The notes beneath the pieces are model-generated. The model searched no databases, was not told the DNA's origin, and saw nothing but the letters and a program-made list of their open reading frames with translations. 37,998 nucleotides of DNA from the NCBI GenBank assembly GCA_025965975.1, contig JAOPVX010000444.1, positions 1 to 37,998 on the forward strand. Reading direction: 5' to 3'. A program made the translations under genes and the position numbers. This DNA is from Mycobacterium sp. GTDB lineage: Bacteria > Actinomycetota > Actinomycetes > Mycobacteriales > Mycobacteriaceae. Shown here one piece after another: positions 8,387 to 16,677 of this stretch (within the stretch, counting starts at the first letter, position 1; the number at the start of each line of letters is the position of its first letter).

Positions 8387-11131
8387 CTAACAATGCGGAT
8401 GCCGGTTTGCGTTGCTTCGAGTGGAGGTCTGCTGGCGCGGTTTCTCGCGACCGGGTCGCCCAACGTTGGGCTGTGTCCGTACTGGAGGTCGCAACCCGGT
8501 CGATCGGCGAGAGACGGCGGCACTGAAACGGGCGGCGCGGCGACGCACCGAACGCATGTGGCTGTATCGGCGCCGGGAAGGCGGAGTGTGTGCGGTGCGG
8601 CGGTAGAAGATGCGTTTCCCAAATTCAATGAGGACGAGATAGCCGGCCGCCATGGCGGCCAGCGCGACGAAGAACGTGACCGGAAGCGGGCTGAATCCGA
8701 GAGTGTGTGCGAGCGGTGTGGCGGGCAGTGCGGCGCCGACGGCAACCACGCCCAGCGCGGCAATGACGAGCGGCGCGCTGGGATGGCTGCGCAAGAACGG
8801 GATTCGTCGGGTGCGGATCGCGAAGATCACCAGGGTCTGGGTGGCCAGTGACTCAACGAACCAGCCGGAGCGGAATTCCGCGGCCCCGGCATGGAAGACC
8901 CATAACATAACGCCGAATGTGATGAAGTCGAACACCGAGCTCAGCGGGCCGAAGAAGATCATGAACCGGCGAATGAACCCGATGTCCCAGTGGGAGGGGC
9001 GGCGCAGTTGCTCCTCGTCGACGTGGTCAGTCGGAATGGCGAGCTGGCTGGAGTCGTAGAGCAGGTTGTTGAGCAGGATCTGCGACGGCAACATCGGCAA
9101 GAACGGGAGGAACAGCGATGCGCCGGCGGCAGAGAACATGTTGCCGAAGTTGCTGGAAGTGCCCATCAACACGTACTTGATGGTGTTGGCGAAGATCCGA
9201 CGTCCTTCACCGACACCGTCGGCGAGAACGTTCAGGTCTTTTTCCAGCAGGATCACATCGGCGGCGTCCTTGGCGACATCGGTGGCGGAGTCAACGGAGA
9301 TCCCGACGTCGGCGCCGTGCAGCGCGAGGGCGTCGTTGACGCCGTCGCCGAGGAATGCCACAGCGCCGCCGCTGCGGCGTTGGACACGCACGATCCGGGC
9401 CTTATCTTCTGGGCTAACCCGAGCGAACACCGTGGTGGATGTGATCGCGGCCGCTAGTGCGGTGTCGTCGAGTCCGGCGACCTCGATGCCCGTCATCGCT
9501 CCCACGCCGAGTCCAAGCTCGCCGCAGACCTTGGCGGCGACGGCCGCGTTGTCGCCCGTGACGACTTTCACCGAAATTCCCAGGACCGCCAACCGGGCCA
9601 AGGCTGCCGCAGCGTCGTGTTTGGGTGGGTCCAGGAACACCAGCAGGCCCGCCAGCCGTAGACCGCGCTCGTCACCCGCCGCCAGGGGCTGCGCGTTGGT
9701 GGCGGGGCGGGTCGCGACAGCGACGACCCGGTTACCGGCAGCGAACTCCGCGGCCAACGCCTCGCGTGCTGCGCGCGGCACATCGATGCACCGGTCGAGC
9801 ACCGTTTCCGGCGCCCCCTTGGTGATCAGGCTGACCTGGTGTGCCTGGTCGCGGACGAGGACGGAAACCATGTTCCGTTCGTGGTCGAAGGGCAACACGC
9901 CGAGCCTGGTGAAACCGGCGAGGGCCGGGCGCTGTGCGGTCGCCAGCGAGGTGGTCCACAGTGCCTGATCGAGTGGGTTCCCGCCGACAGCATGCCCCTG
10001 TTCGCCGCCGCTCTCAGTGCATAACAGTCCCCACCGCAGCACCGTATCCGGATCGGTGTCATCGGCGGGGACCGCGCGGTCGAATTCGATGCGGCCCGCG
10101 GTCAGGGTGCCGGTCTTGTCGGTGAACAGCACATCGACGTTGCCGAGATCCTCGATGCAGACCAGCCGTTTGACCAGCACCTTGCGGCGGCTCATCCGTC
10201 GGGATCCGGCAGCGAGGCTGCTAGACACGACCGCGGGCAACAGCTGCGGAGTGATCCCCACCGCGATAGCCAATGAGAACAGCAGCGCATCCATGATCGG
10301 TTTGTGCAGGACGACATTCATCACGAAGATCGACGTAGTCAGCGCGCCCGCCACATACACCAGCAGCATTGAGAACTTGCGCAAGCCAACCTGGAACTCG
10401 GTATCGAGTTGATGGGTGCTCAGTCCCGCGGCGATCTTGCCGAACTCAGTGCGCGCTCCGGTGGCCACCACGACACCACGACCGCTGCCAGCGTTAACCA
10501 CTGTGCCCATCAGCGCGCACCCGGACAGTTCGGCCAGCGGGGTCCCGACAGGAGCAGGGCCGGTGGTCTTGTCTACCGGCAACGATTCCCCGGTCAACAC
10601 CGATTCATCGCAACCCAGACCGATGGCGTCAAGCAACCGGATGTCGGCCGGGACGACCTCACCAAGCCGCAACTCAACCAGGTCACCGGGCACCAGCTCG
10701 GTGACATCGACGGTGGTGGCCTGCCCGTCACGGATGACGACTGTCTCGTGGTGGATCTGATCGTGCATGGCCTCAGCGGCCTTCTCGGCCCGGTACTCGT
10801 TGACGAACCCCAACCCGACCGACAAGGCGACGATCACACCGATGATCACAGCGTCGCTACGCTCCCCGACGAAGTAGGACGCAATCGCCGCTACCAACAG
10901 CAACGCAAGCAACGGGGACCGCAACTGATGCCAGAGCACCGGTCCCAATCGGGCGCGATGTGAGGACACCGCATTCGAACCCCACCGCGCCTGCCGCCGA
11001 ACGACTTCCTCGCGCGCCAAACCCGTCTCGGCGCTGCTGACCACCTGTTGCAGGACCTCAGCCGCCGACATTGTCGCCGACGACACCACCCCCACCGCGA
11101 CAGCGTCCGCCCGCAGCGCGGCGGTGACCAT
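8387..11131 (-). CDS. mgtA: MgtA-type P-type ATPase (type IIIB, Mg2+ transport)
   Basis: About 914 residues. The phosphorylation site DKTGTLT, the GDGVNDALALHGADVGISV hinge and the MgtA-like sequence QILLNNLLYDSSQ in the membrane region identify a P-type ATPase of the magnesium-importing branch. GDLVELRLGEVVPAD and TGES mark the actuator domain. ATG 11131 is preferred: GAGG lies 6 bases upstream, and the stop of an upstream 123-residue frame overlaps it by one base. An in-frame ATG at 11182 would add 17 unlikely residues. After the last membrane helix (ending near FGKRIFYRR) there is an unusual ~70-residue Arg/Ser/Thr-rich tail. Regulation is not evident; no leader or M-box riboswitch was recognised. 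Confidence 0.93.
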   Translation of the reverse strand: MVTAALRADAVAVGVVSSATMSAAEVLQQVVSSAETGLAREEVVRRQARWGSNAVSSHRARLGPVLWHQLRSPLLALLLVAAIASYFVGERSDAVIIGVIVALSVGLGFVNEYRAEKAAEAMHDQIHHETVVIRDGQATTVDVTELVPGDLVELRLGEVVPADIRLLDAIGLGCDESVLTGESLPVDKTTGPAPVGTPLAELSGCALMGTVVNAGSGRGVVVATGARTEFGKIAAGLSTHQLDTEFQVGLRKFSMLLVYVAGALTTSIFVMNVVLHKPIMDALLFSLAIAVGITPQLLPAVVSSSLAAGSRRMSRRKVLVKRLVCIEDLGNVDVLFTDKTGTLTAGRIEFDRAVPADDTDPDTVLRWGLLCTESGGEQGHAVGGNPLDQALWTTSLATAQRPALAGFTRLGVLPFDHERNMVSVLVRDQAHQVSLITKGAPETVLDRCIDVPRAAREALAAEFAAGNRVVAVATRPATNAQPLAAGDERGLRLAGLLVFLDPPKHDAAAALARLAVLGISVKVVTGDNAAVAAKVCGELGLGVGAMTGIEVAGLDDTALAAAITSTTVFARVSPEDKARIVRVQRRSGGAVAFLGDGVNDALALHGADVGISVDSATDVAKDAADVILLEKDLNVLADGVGEGRRIFANTIKYVLMGTSSNFGNMFSAAGASLFLPFLPMLPSQILLNNLLYDSSQLAIPTDHVDEEQLRRPSHWDIGFIRRFMIFFGPLSSVFDFITFGVMLWVFHAGAAEFRSGWFVESLATQTLVIFAIRTRRIPFLRSHPSAPLVIAALGVVAVGAALPATPLAHTLGFSPLPVTFFVALAAMAAGYLVLIEFGKRIFYRRTAHTPPSRRRYSHMRSVRRRAARFSAAVSRRSTGLRPPVRTQPNVGRPGREKPRQQTSTRSNANRHPHC

Positions 11132-11502
11132 CACCGACCTCGCCCGGGCACCGCGCAGATGAACATGCCAGCCCCGCAACACCGGACAACACCGTTGCCC
11201 CTGCGAGCACCGTCAACCGAGTCGATCAGCCCCCAGCGAACGGCCTCGTAGTCACCGACGGAAAAAACGCTGACCATGCGGGCACTTCCCGTCGCCAATG
11301 TGTTGTGCTCCCAGGCTAGACAGAATACGGGGCGCAGGTCGGCACCGTCGCGCGCGACCACTAGGCTGCTCGAACCGAGCGCACAGTGAACGGTGTTGAA
11401 GCGCTCCAAGACCGAACTTGCGACGCTCGGCATGAGTAGAGGCAGTGCCCTGGGTCGTGAGTGCGTCGAACAGCAGGGCTTGTCCCGTTTCGCCTCGGAC
11501 AT
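11131..11502 (-). CDS. Hypothetical 123-residue protein coupled to MgtA
   Basis: I do not recognise this frame. It has mixed codon character, several Cys and no clear membrane segment or signal peptide. In its favour, its TGA shares one base with the chosen MgtA ATG (TGATG), a typical translational-coupling arrangement. Against it, there is no good ribosome-binding site before ATG 11502 and no family resemblance. It could be a decayed gene whose end merely overlaps. Confidence 0.3.
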   Translation of the reverse strand: MSEAKRDKPCCSTHSRPRALPLLMPSVASSVLERFNTVHCALGSSSLVVARDGADLRPVFCLAWEHNTLATGSARMVSVFSVGDYEAVRWGLIDSVDGARRGNGVVRCCGAGMFICAVPGRGR

Positions 11503-11639
11503 CGAGAATCCCCTTCTGGTGGTCCCCGGCGCGACGGTTACACGCTATCCCTCCTCTTTCATTGACCGGCAGGCCAAGGCGTGCTGCAGATTTCGTGGCA
11601 AGATCACATGCACGCAGAGGTGGCCGATCGCGGCGGAAG

Positions 11640-12386
11640 TTATAGGACGACGAACCACACGGCGACGTAGTGACTTACCGCCGCTGCTGCGGTGAAGGCG
11701 TGAAAAAACTCGTGATAGCCGAATGTGTGCGGCCACGGGTTCGGCCAGCGAAGGCCGTAGAGGATGGCGCCGACGTTGTAGAGGACCCCGCCCAGGACGA
11801 GCAGGCCGACGACGATCGGACCCCCGCCGTCGAGCAGGCTGCCGGCGAAGCAGATCGCCACCCAGCCGAGTAAGAGGTACAGCGGTACGCCGACCCATCG
11901 CGGGGCGGACGGCCACCACATCTTGAGTGCCACGCCGGCTACTGCGCCGGTCCACACGATGGTCAGCACTTCGGCTCCGGTGCGCGGCGGCATCGCCAAG
12001 AGCGCGAAGGGAGTGTAACTGCCGGCGATGAACACGAAGATCGCCGAGTGGTCGAGCCGCTTCATCCACTTCAAGGCCACCGGATTGCGCCAGTGCTTGC
12101 GGTGATAGATGGCGCTGACGGTGAACATCGCGACAATGGCGATGGTGTAGATCAGGGTCGCAAGGATAGCTTTGTGCGACGACGCGATCCCCGCAACCGA
12201 CACCAGTGCCAATCCGCCCATGGTGGCGGTGACCGCCGAGCAGAGGTGGATCCAGCCGCGGGCGCGTGGCTTCCCAATGAGCTCGGCGACGGTGTCGGCG
12301 AGACCTTGGGGCAGGTCGTCGACGACTGGGGCCACCGGATCGCGCACCGAAGAAGCTGCCTTCGGGTCTGTCCGGCGGGATGTCAT
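11640..12386 (-). CDS. Haemolysin III / PAQR-family membrane protein
   Basis: About 248 residues with seven predicted membrane helices. The family's conserved metal-site motifs are present: [25 protein letters not shown] and, near the C-terminus, [19 protein letters not shown]. These place it in the TrhA/HlyIII branch of the PAQR superfamily. Bacterial members affect membrane-lipid homeostasis; the 'haemolysin' name is historical. ATG 12386 (MTSRRTD) is chosen because the ~60 residues upstream in the same frame have no membrane or family character. The preceding AGCGACGAG gives a weak ribosome-binding site. It lies on the same strand as MgtA and phosphoketolase but is separated by the unknown frame. 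Confidence 0.9.
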   Translation of the reverse strand: MTSRRTDPKAASSVRDPVAPVVDDLPQGLADTVAELIGKPRARGWIHLCSAVTATMGGLALVSVAGIASSHKAILATLIYTIAIVAMFTVSAIYHRKHWRNPVALKWMKRLDHSAIFVFIAGSYTPFALLAMPPRTGAEVLTIVWTGAVAGVALKMWWPSAPRWVGVPLYLLLGWVAICFAGSLLDGGGPIVVGLLVLGGVLYNVGAILYGLRWPNPWPHTFGYHEFFHAFTAAAAVSHYVAVWFVVL

Positions 12387-12584
12387 GTTGTACTCGTCGC
12401 TAATGAGCGCGTTCAGCGCGTCTCCCTGTTCGGGCGAGCCGATGACGGCGAGCCATCGCGGATCGCGACAACGCGGGACTGAGCCTACCTCCAGCGGCGG
12501 CCGTACCCTGGCAGCTCCCCAACCGACGACACCAAGGGGGCAACCCGCGCTTTCGGCATGAACCACGACCGACACCTATGACCG

Positions 12585-12708
12585 CTGACTACAAATCTGA
12601 CGACAACCATGACGACAGCCGCACGCCCAACAACGCCCACACCTGCCCTTCGTGGGTCGTGTTCTGTCTGGTCACACGCTTCGCCTGGTCCTGGCAGTGT
12701 GGAGGTTG
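12585..12708 (+). repeat. Island-boundary direct repeat D1 (int arms + tRNA-Ala piece)
   Basis: About 124 bp matching 27124-27253 with few gaps. It opens with three TGACGACA-like words spaced about 11-12 bases apart, then a shared ACGCC..AC.ACGCCCAC block, and ends in GCCTGGTCCTGGCAGTGTGGAGGT. CTGGCAG followed by YGTGG and a GGGGGTC-like variable region resembles the anticodon loop onward of tRNA-Ala(GGC). Here the tRNA portion soon degenerates. It is interpreted as an attachment-site scar at the left edge of the polysaccharide island. Confidence 0.75.
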
Positions 12709-12868
12709 CCAGCGAGCTCCCGATCTCGTCGAGCGCCCCCCGTCAACGTTGTCACCGTTCGTCACAACTCGGTATGTACACGCCGATACGGACGGGGACG
12801 TCCCGGGAACATCGTTGCAGTTCAGCGGCTTTGAGGGGACCCACCGAGACTCTGCGAACCGCCGCTAT

Positions 12869-12924
12869 GCGGACTGTAAATCCGTCGGCTTACGCCTACA
12901 GTGGTTCGAATCCACTACCTGCCA
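12869..12924 (+). pseudogene. tRNA-Tyr(GTA) 3' half, no 5' half
   Basis: Clear 3' portion of a tRNA-Tyr. The anticodon arm is GCGGA-CTGTAAA-TCCGT (12869-12885; anticodon GTA), the long variable arm CGGCTTACGCCTAC is typical of bacterial tRNA-Tyr, and the T-arm is AGTGG-TTCGAAT-CCACT followed by acceptor ACCTGCC and A. The matching 5' acceptor GGCAGGT and a D-arm are not found upstream, so it cannot fold as a full tRNA. This is the expected footprint of an element that integrated by recombination at the anticodon loop of a tRNA-Tyr gene. Confidence 0.8.
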
Positions 12925-12925
12925 G

Positions 12926-13533
12926 TGCAGTTCAAGCATGGTATTAGCCCGACTAGATCTTGCGACGGCAGCGGCAATCAACGTCACCCCGACGACCAGG
13001 CGGTCGCCCGGGTCATCAAGTATGGCGGGGATTCACCGGAATTGGTGTTCAACTACCGCTCGGTTCGCAATGAGATTTGGGGACCCGCGGCGCTGAAGGC
13101 CGCACACAACTATCGGGCACGCTATCCCGTGGCCAACACCTGCCGGAATCACGGTGGACCTGACGGGTCCGAAAGTCTGAAACTCCCGGGACGCGCGCTC
13201 GTCGAGGAATTAGCAGCGGCGCCGGCATCAGCAACGGTCACGCGGCGCGCAAGCCGAGCGGGCCGATCTTCAGCCAGGCCATCATCTGCGCGGCTGTTGG
13301 CCAGCCCGTCAGCGACCGTGACGTCTGCTCGTACCCGTCGCAGAGTGGCCAGCAGACAAGCGTTTCGATCAGGTCGCTGATGCCTGCGATGACCGGCCGA
13401 CCCGGTCGTAGCCGGGCGGGTCGTCGATCACCAGGCCACCAAAACCCGCAACACGCGTAGTCCGCTACGCGGTTCGCGCGAGGACATCCGCGCTACCTTT
13501 TGACTGGCTGCATCGATCCGAGAAGGAGTTGCC
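12926..13533. other. Decayed DNA between tRNA-Tyr scar and lipoprotein gene
   Basis: No intact gene. On the minus strand a frame ending at 13238 (residues ISDLIETLVCWPLCDGYEQT, then LTGWPTAAQMMAW) has coding character for about 50 residues but no start and no recognised family; it may be the tail of a lost gene. The plus frame around 13000-13200 is likewise unrecognised. A strong AAGGAG site at 13522-13527 belongs to the next gene. Confidence 0.4.
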
Positions 13534-14259
13534 ATGCGCGGTGGGCTGCGACGGGTTCCCGACGTACGTGATCATGGCGCGCTTTACTTCGTCGGCGTTG
13601 TCGTCCTGATCAGCGCGAGCCTCGCGGTTAGCGGGTGTGGTGGCAGGACACAAACGTCGTCAGGTGGCAGCGGCACTTCCAGCAGCATTGGCACGCAGGC
13701 CAGCACATCCACTGCGTCCGGGTCCACCCAGTCCAGCAGTCGCTCTACCGAGCCAGACGATGAATTGGCCTGGGTGCCATTTGGACCCGACGATCCGGCC
13801 TATCCCACGCCCGGTTGGGATGCGTACTACTACTTCCTGGCACACGACTGTGACAAATTGTCGAACGACGTGCAAAGCAAATCCGGCCACCTCTACGAAT
13901 CGGCGGTTGCCGTTTGTTACGCGGCGGTGGACGGTCAGCAGAGTCAGTGGGACGTCGCGGCCAAGGCATTCAAGGCCCGCACCGCAGCCGACGCCATCGG
14001 CCCCGCGCCATGCGTCGACGACACCATCGCCAACATGGTGTCAGCTCTGTTGACGTGGCACGATTCCCACCCCGGCCGCCAGCCGCACCTGACGTTCCCG
14101 CAGACGGCGAATCGAAGAACGGCCTGCTCGCACGATCACAACAGCGTCCAGCCGGAACCAAGCACGACCGAGTCCGCGACGACAACAACTACGCGGTCCA
14201 CGACGACCGCGACCACGACGAGTCCCACGACACCAACGACAACCACTGGCTCTCGCTGA
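13534..14259 (+). CDS. Putative lipoprotein with Thr-rich C-terminal tail
   Basis: This 241-residue protein has a signal peptide ending in the lipobox AVSGC (Cys about 35), a Ser/Thr-rich linker (about 38-75), a ~120-residue globular part with paired Cys (HDCDKL, AVCYAAVD, APCVDD) and a C-terminal tail of about 30 Thr/Ser residues. ATG 13534 follows AAGGAG at 6 bases, the best ribosome-binding site in this block. I do not recognise the globular domain; the motif YPTPGWDAYYYFLAHDCDKL may help searches. Ser/Thr-rich flanks are typical of mannosylated mycobacterial lipoproteins. It should be surface-anchored and is the first gene inside the polysaccharide island, convergent with the next gene. 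Confidence 0.75.
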   Translation: MRGGLRRVPDVRDHGALYFVGVVVLISASLAVSGCGGRTQTSSGGSGTSSSIGTQASTSTASGSTQSSSRSTEPDDELAWVPFGPDDPAYPTPGWDAYYYFLAHDCDKLSNDVQSKSGHLYESAVAVCYAAVDGQQSQWDVAAKAFKARTAADAIGPAPCVDDTIANMVSALLTWHDSHPGRQPHLTFPQTANRRTACSHDHNSVQPEPSTTESATTTTTRSTTTATTTSPTTPTTTTGSR

Positions 14260-14266
14260 GGGGCGG

Positions 14267-15268
14267 TCAGCGAGAAAATTGCCAGAGAACCGACTTGTCG
14301 GCATCGAAAACCATCACGCGGCCGCCGCTTGGGCTCCACCCGTCGTTCAGGAGGAACAGACGGCCGCCGGACTCACCCAGCAGCCGCAGACCGGTCGTGC
14401 GATACAGCGTTTTGGGACCGACCATGAACGGGGTCGTTGCCACGTTCGGCGCATCAAAACCGAGCGGGTTTTCGCTGATCGCCATCGCCCGCGGAAGAGT
14501 AGACGGTTTCCTTTCGAATTGCTCGGCGATGCCCCGTCCGACGATTCCCGCGTATGCGCCGACCGCCCAGAACACGGCTACGGCGACGACGACACCGACG
14601 AGAAGGTTCTGCAGCACGCCCTGCCAGCGGGCGGGACCCTGCGCCGCACCGGGTTTGGTGCCGGCGCGGACGACGTGGTGGCCGTATGCGGCCAGCGCCG
14701 TGCCGGCGGCGAGCAGCAGCGGGAACACCACTGCGCTGGGCGGCCATGGCAGCTTCATGGCAGCGAGAACCACACCGACGATCGCGGCACCAAGACCGAC
14801 GTACATCGTCGTCGCACCCGCCACGCGAACTGCCCGGGAGCCGGTTGTTGGATCGATCGAGGCCGTGATTCGCCGGTGCAATTCGAGCCAGGCGATCCCC
14901 ACAACCGCGGCAACGAGCAATGGCACGAAAAGCGTGCTGATGCTGCGGAGCACATAGTCCTGAGCCGACAGGTGAAAAAGGCTCACGTCGATGCCCATCC
15001 ACTTGGACTGTGCGTTGCTGCGCGCCCAGCCGAAGTACAACATCAGCGCCGTGATCATCGTCAACGGCGTTCCCACGGCGGTGATCACCGACAACGCGGA
15101 CCGCAGAGTTGATGCCGTCGATGAGCCTTCGTCTGCGGATGTCGTTGCCGAAGTCGCGCCTTCCGGACCAGGATGCGACCGGCTCGTGACCGCGCGTGGT
15201 TTGATACCGACTCGCGGTCCCACGCCCGGCCCGCGCACCGGTCCGCCCGACGCCCTCCCAGACGGCAT
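14267..15268 (-). CDS. Multi-pass membrane protein, unknown family
   Basis: This 333-residue protein has a Ser/Pro-rich N-terminal ~55 residues, then five or so membrane segments (about 60-85, 110-128, 148-170, 178-198, 222-245), and a ~85-residue C-terminal soluble region. That region ends in a beta-rich segment (KTLYRTTGLRLLGESGGRLF, then LLNDGWSPSGGRVMVFDADK) that may lie outside the membrane. I do not recognise the family. No strong ribosome-binding site precedes ATG 15268, so the true start may be further in. Its stop is 7 bases from that of the convergent lipoprotein gene. A role in polymer secretion is possible only by location. Confidence 0.6.
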   Translation of the reverse strand: MPSGRASGGPVRGPGVGPRVGIKPRAVTSRSHPGPEGATSATTSADEGSSTASTLRSALSVITAVGTPLTMITALMLYFGWARSNAQSKWMGIDVSLFHLSAQDYVLRSISTLFVPLLVAAVVGIAWLELHRRITASIDPTTGSRAVRVAGATTMYVGLGAAIVGVVLAAMKLPWPPSAVVFPLLLAAGTALAAYGHHVVRAGTKPGAAQGPARWQGVLQNLLVGVVVAVAVFWAVGAYAGIVGRGIAEQFERKPSTLPRAMAISENPLGFDAPNVATTPFMVGPKTLYRTTGLRLLGESGGRLFLLNDGWSPSGGRVMVFDADKSVLWQFSR

Positions 15269-15386
15269 GGCTGGATGTTACTGGGCTGTCGTGGTCCACG
15301 GACCTCAATGACACGGCCCCGACAAGACGTTTGACCGACCATCCCGACTACTCGATTCTGGAGTCGAATCATCGGTCAGCAGCGAC

Positions 15387-15602
15387 GTGAGTACCGCGTC
15401 ATGGGGGATCACGTCTGCGCCGCCGTCAACGCCGGCAGCTGTCCGCACCCAGGGCGCGCTGGTGCAACCGTTGTCGGCGCCGGCGGGGGCGGGCAAGACC
15501 ACCTCCATGCGCGCCCTGCACGCTGCGGTGCACAATGGCGCCTACCACCACGTGCTGCTAGCGAACACCCGTCCGGGGATCTCCGCAGCCGCAGAGGGCT
15601 GA
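15387..15602 (+). pseudogene. MobF/TrwC-type relaxase, helicase-domain fragment
   Basis: About 60 residues in one frame match the Walker A region of the conjugative relaxase-helicase family: ALVQPLSAPAGAGKTTSMRA, followed by LHAAVHNG. In actinobacterial relaxases this sequence begins the RecD-like helicase domain. Upstream relaxase and downstream helicase motifs are missing, and the frame ends at a TGA soon after. It is a conjugative-element remnant between the membrane-protein gene and the regulator. The N-terminus of the same protein family occurs at 28529-28900. Confidence 0.7.
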
Positions 15603-15848
15603 TGCGCGCGGGCAGCGCCGGCGCGTTGTGGCCCGTTCGGACTACACGTCGATTCGACGCGTAGTCCGTGGGGCGACGGCGTAGTCGCGATGTGGCGCTT
15701 GCGAACAAGAACACGTTCTCGTCGCTGCGCGGCCCTGCGCGCGGTGGGCGATGATAGCAATGTTAGCCGCACCGGCCGCGGCTCTGACAGCCGCGCAGAC
15801 AGCGCGGCTGACCGGTCGGCAAAAAAGTTAACGGAGGGTGCTCGGGGG

Positions 15849-16538
15849 ATGTCGGCATTGGCCCAATGGGCCAAAGGGGATGGGGAGGATTCCGTCGCGG
15901 TCATCGCGAGCCGCGACGCGATTCACGCCGCGGTCGAATTGTGGTGCGCCCAAACCGAACCCCCAATCCTGCTTGCTGGCGCCTACTTCACCGCGGAACA
16001 CTTCCTGAGCGAGCAGCCGTCGGTCACCAAGCCCGGGATCGATGTGGTGATCTTCGACCCGGCGGGCGAGAGCACCGGTGTCGACTTCGTGGCCCTCGAC
16101 CGCATCCTCGAGACCGGTCATCGCGTCATCGTGTATTCACACCTGGAGACCGACGAAGTGATCCTCACCTGCCTCGAACTCGGTGCAGTCACCTACTTGA
16201 CGCAGTCCGAGCGAAAACATCACTTGATCAACGCGATCCGTGCCGCATCCACCCCTGACCCCTACGTGGGCCCGCGCATGGCGCGCGCAATGCTGATCGA
16301 CCGCAGTGTTGGCCGGCCTAATCTCGCTCCGCGAGAAAGAGAAGTACTCATCGCATGGTGTAGGACCCACAGCAAGGAACACGTGGCAGCCCAGCTGATG
16401 ATCGCGCCCGCGACAGTCCGTAGCCACCTGCAACGGATACGGGCCAAATACGCCGCTGTGGGACGACCCGCGCCGACGAAGTCCGCCCTGGTCGCGCGCG
16501 CACTGCAAGACGGCATCATCAGCGTGCACGAGGTGTAG
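15849..16538 (+). CDS. LuxR-type regulator with receiver-like N-domain
   Basis: About 229 residues. The N-terminal ~130 residues resemble a response-regulator receiver fold (VDVVIFDPAG, HRVIVYSH, GAVTYLTQSE), but the acidic pocket is reduced, so it may be phosphorylation-independent. The C-terminal LuxR/GerE helix-turn-helix is clear: LAPREREVLIAWCRTHSKEH, then VAAQLMIAPATVRSHLQRIR and AKYAAVGRPAPTKSALVARA. ATG 15849 (MSALAQ) is preferred over an upstream start at 15690, which would add a low-complexity Arg/Ser-rich stretch; GGAGG lies 13 bases upstream and GGGGG directly before. No histidine kinase is adjacent. By position it is the candidate regulator of the polysaccharide genes. Confidence 0.85.
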   Translation: MSALAQWAKGDGEDSVAVIASRDAIHAAVELWCAQTEPPILLAGAYFTAEHFLSEQPSVTKPGIDVVIFDPAGESTGVDFVALDRILETGHRVIVYSHLETDEVILTCLELGAVTYLTQSERKHHLINAIRAASTPDPYVGPRMARAMLIDRSVGRPNLAPREREVLIAWCRTHSKEHVAAQLMIAPATVRSHLQRIRAKYAAVGRPAPTKSALVARALQDGIISVHEV

Positions 16539-16677
16539 CCACCGCCACATTGGTCGTGCGCCCGGCGAATCCGCGGGCAGCGCCCGGCGTGTGGCCCTCA
16601 GGGACCACGCGATCGCGCACCCGACGGTCTCCACCAAGCCGTTGGAGTGCCGTCGCCGGTGCCGTGGACGTGCCCGT

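Noticed and set aside
7436-8851. 471-codon open frame on the + strand opposite phosphoketolase and MgtA
   Set aside because: It is a mirror of the strong codon bias of the real minus-strand genes; it spans two clear genes and has no recognisable domain.
12869-12924. A functional tRNA-Tyr gene
   Set aside because: The 3' half is excellent, but no matching 5' acceptor strand or D-arm is present upstream, so it cannot form a complete tRNA.
13000-13200. A + strand frame with some coding look (VIKYGGDSPELVFNYRSVRN)
   Set aside because: No family is recognised, the frame runs on into low-complexity Arg/Ser sequence and there is no start site; left as decayed DNA.
14160-14255. Short ACG/ACC-rich array that could look like a small repeat locus
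   Set aside because: It encodes the Thr-rich tail of the lipoprotein in frame; there are no spacers or conserved repeat units, so it is not a CRISPR or satellite.
13900-14957. Large + strand frame across the lipoprotein end and the membrane-protein gene
   Set aside because: It overlaps two better-supported genes in other frames and has low-complexity, shadow-like composition.
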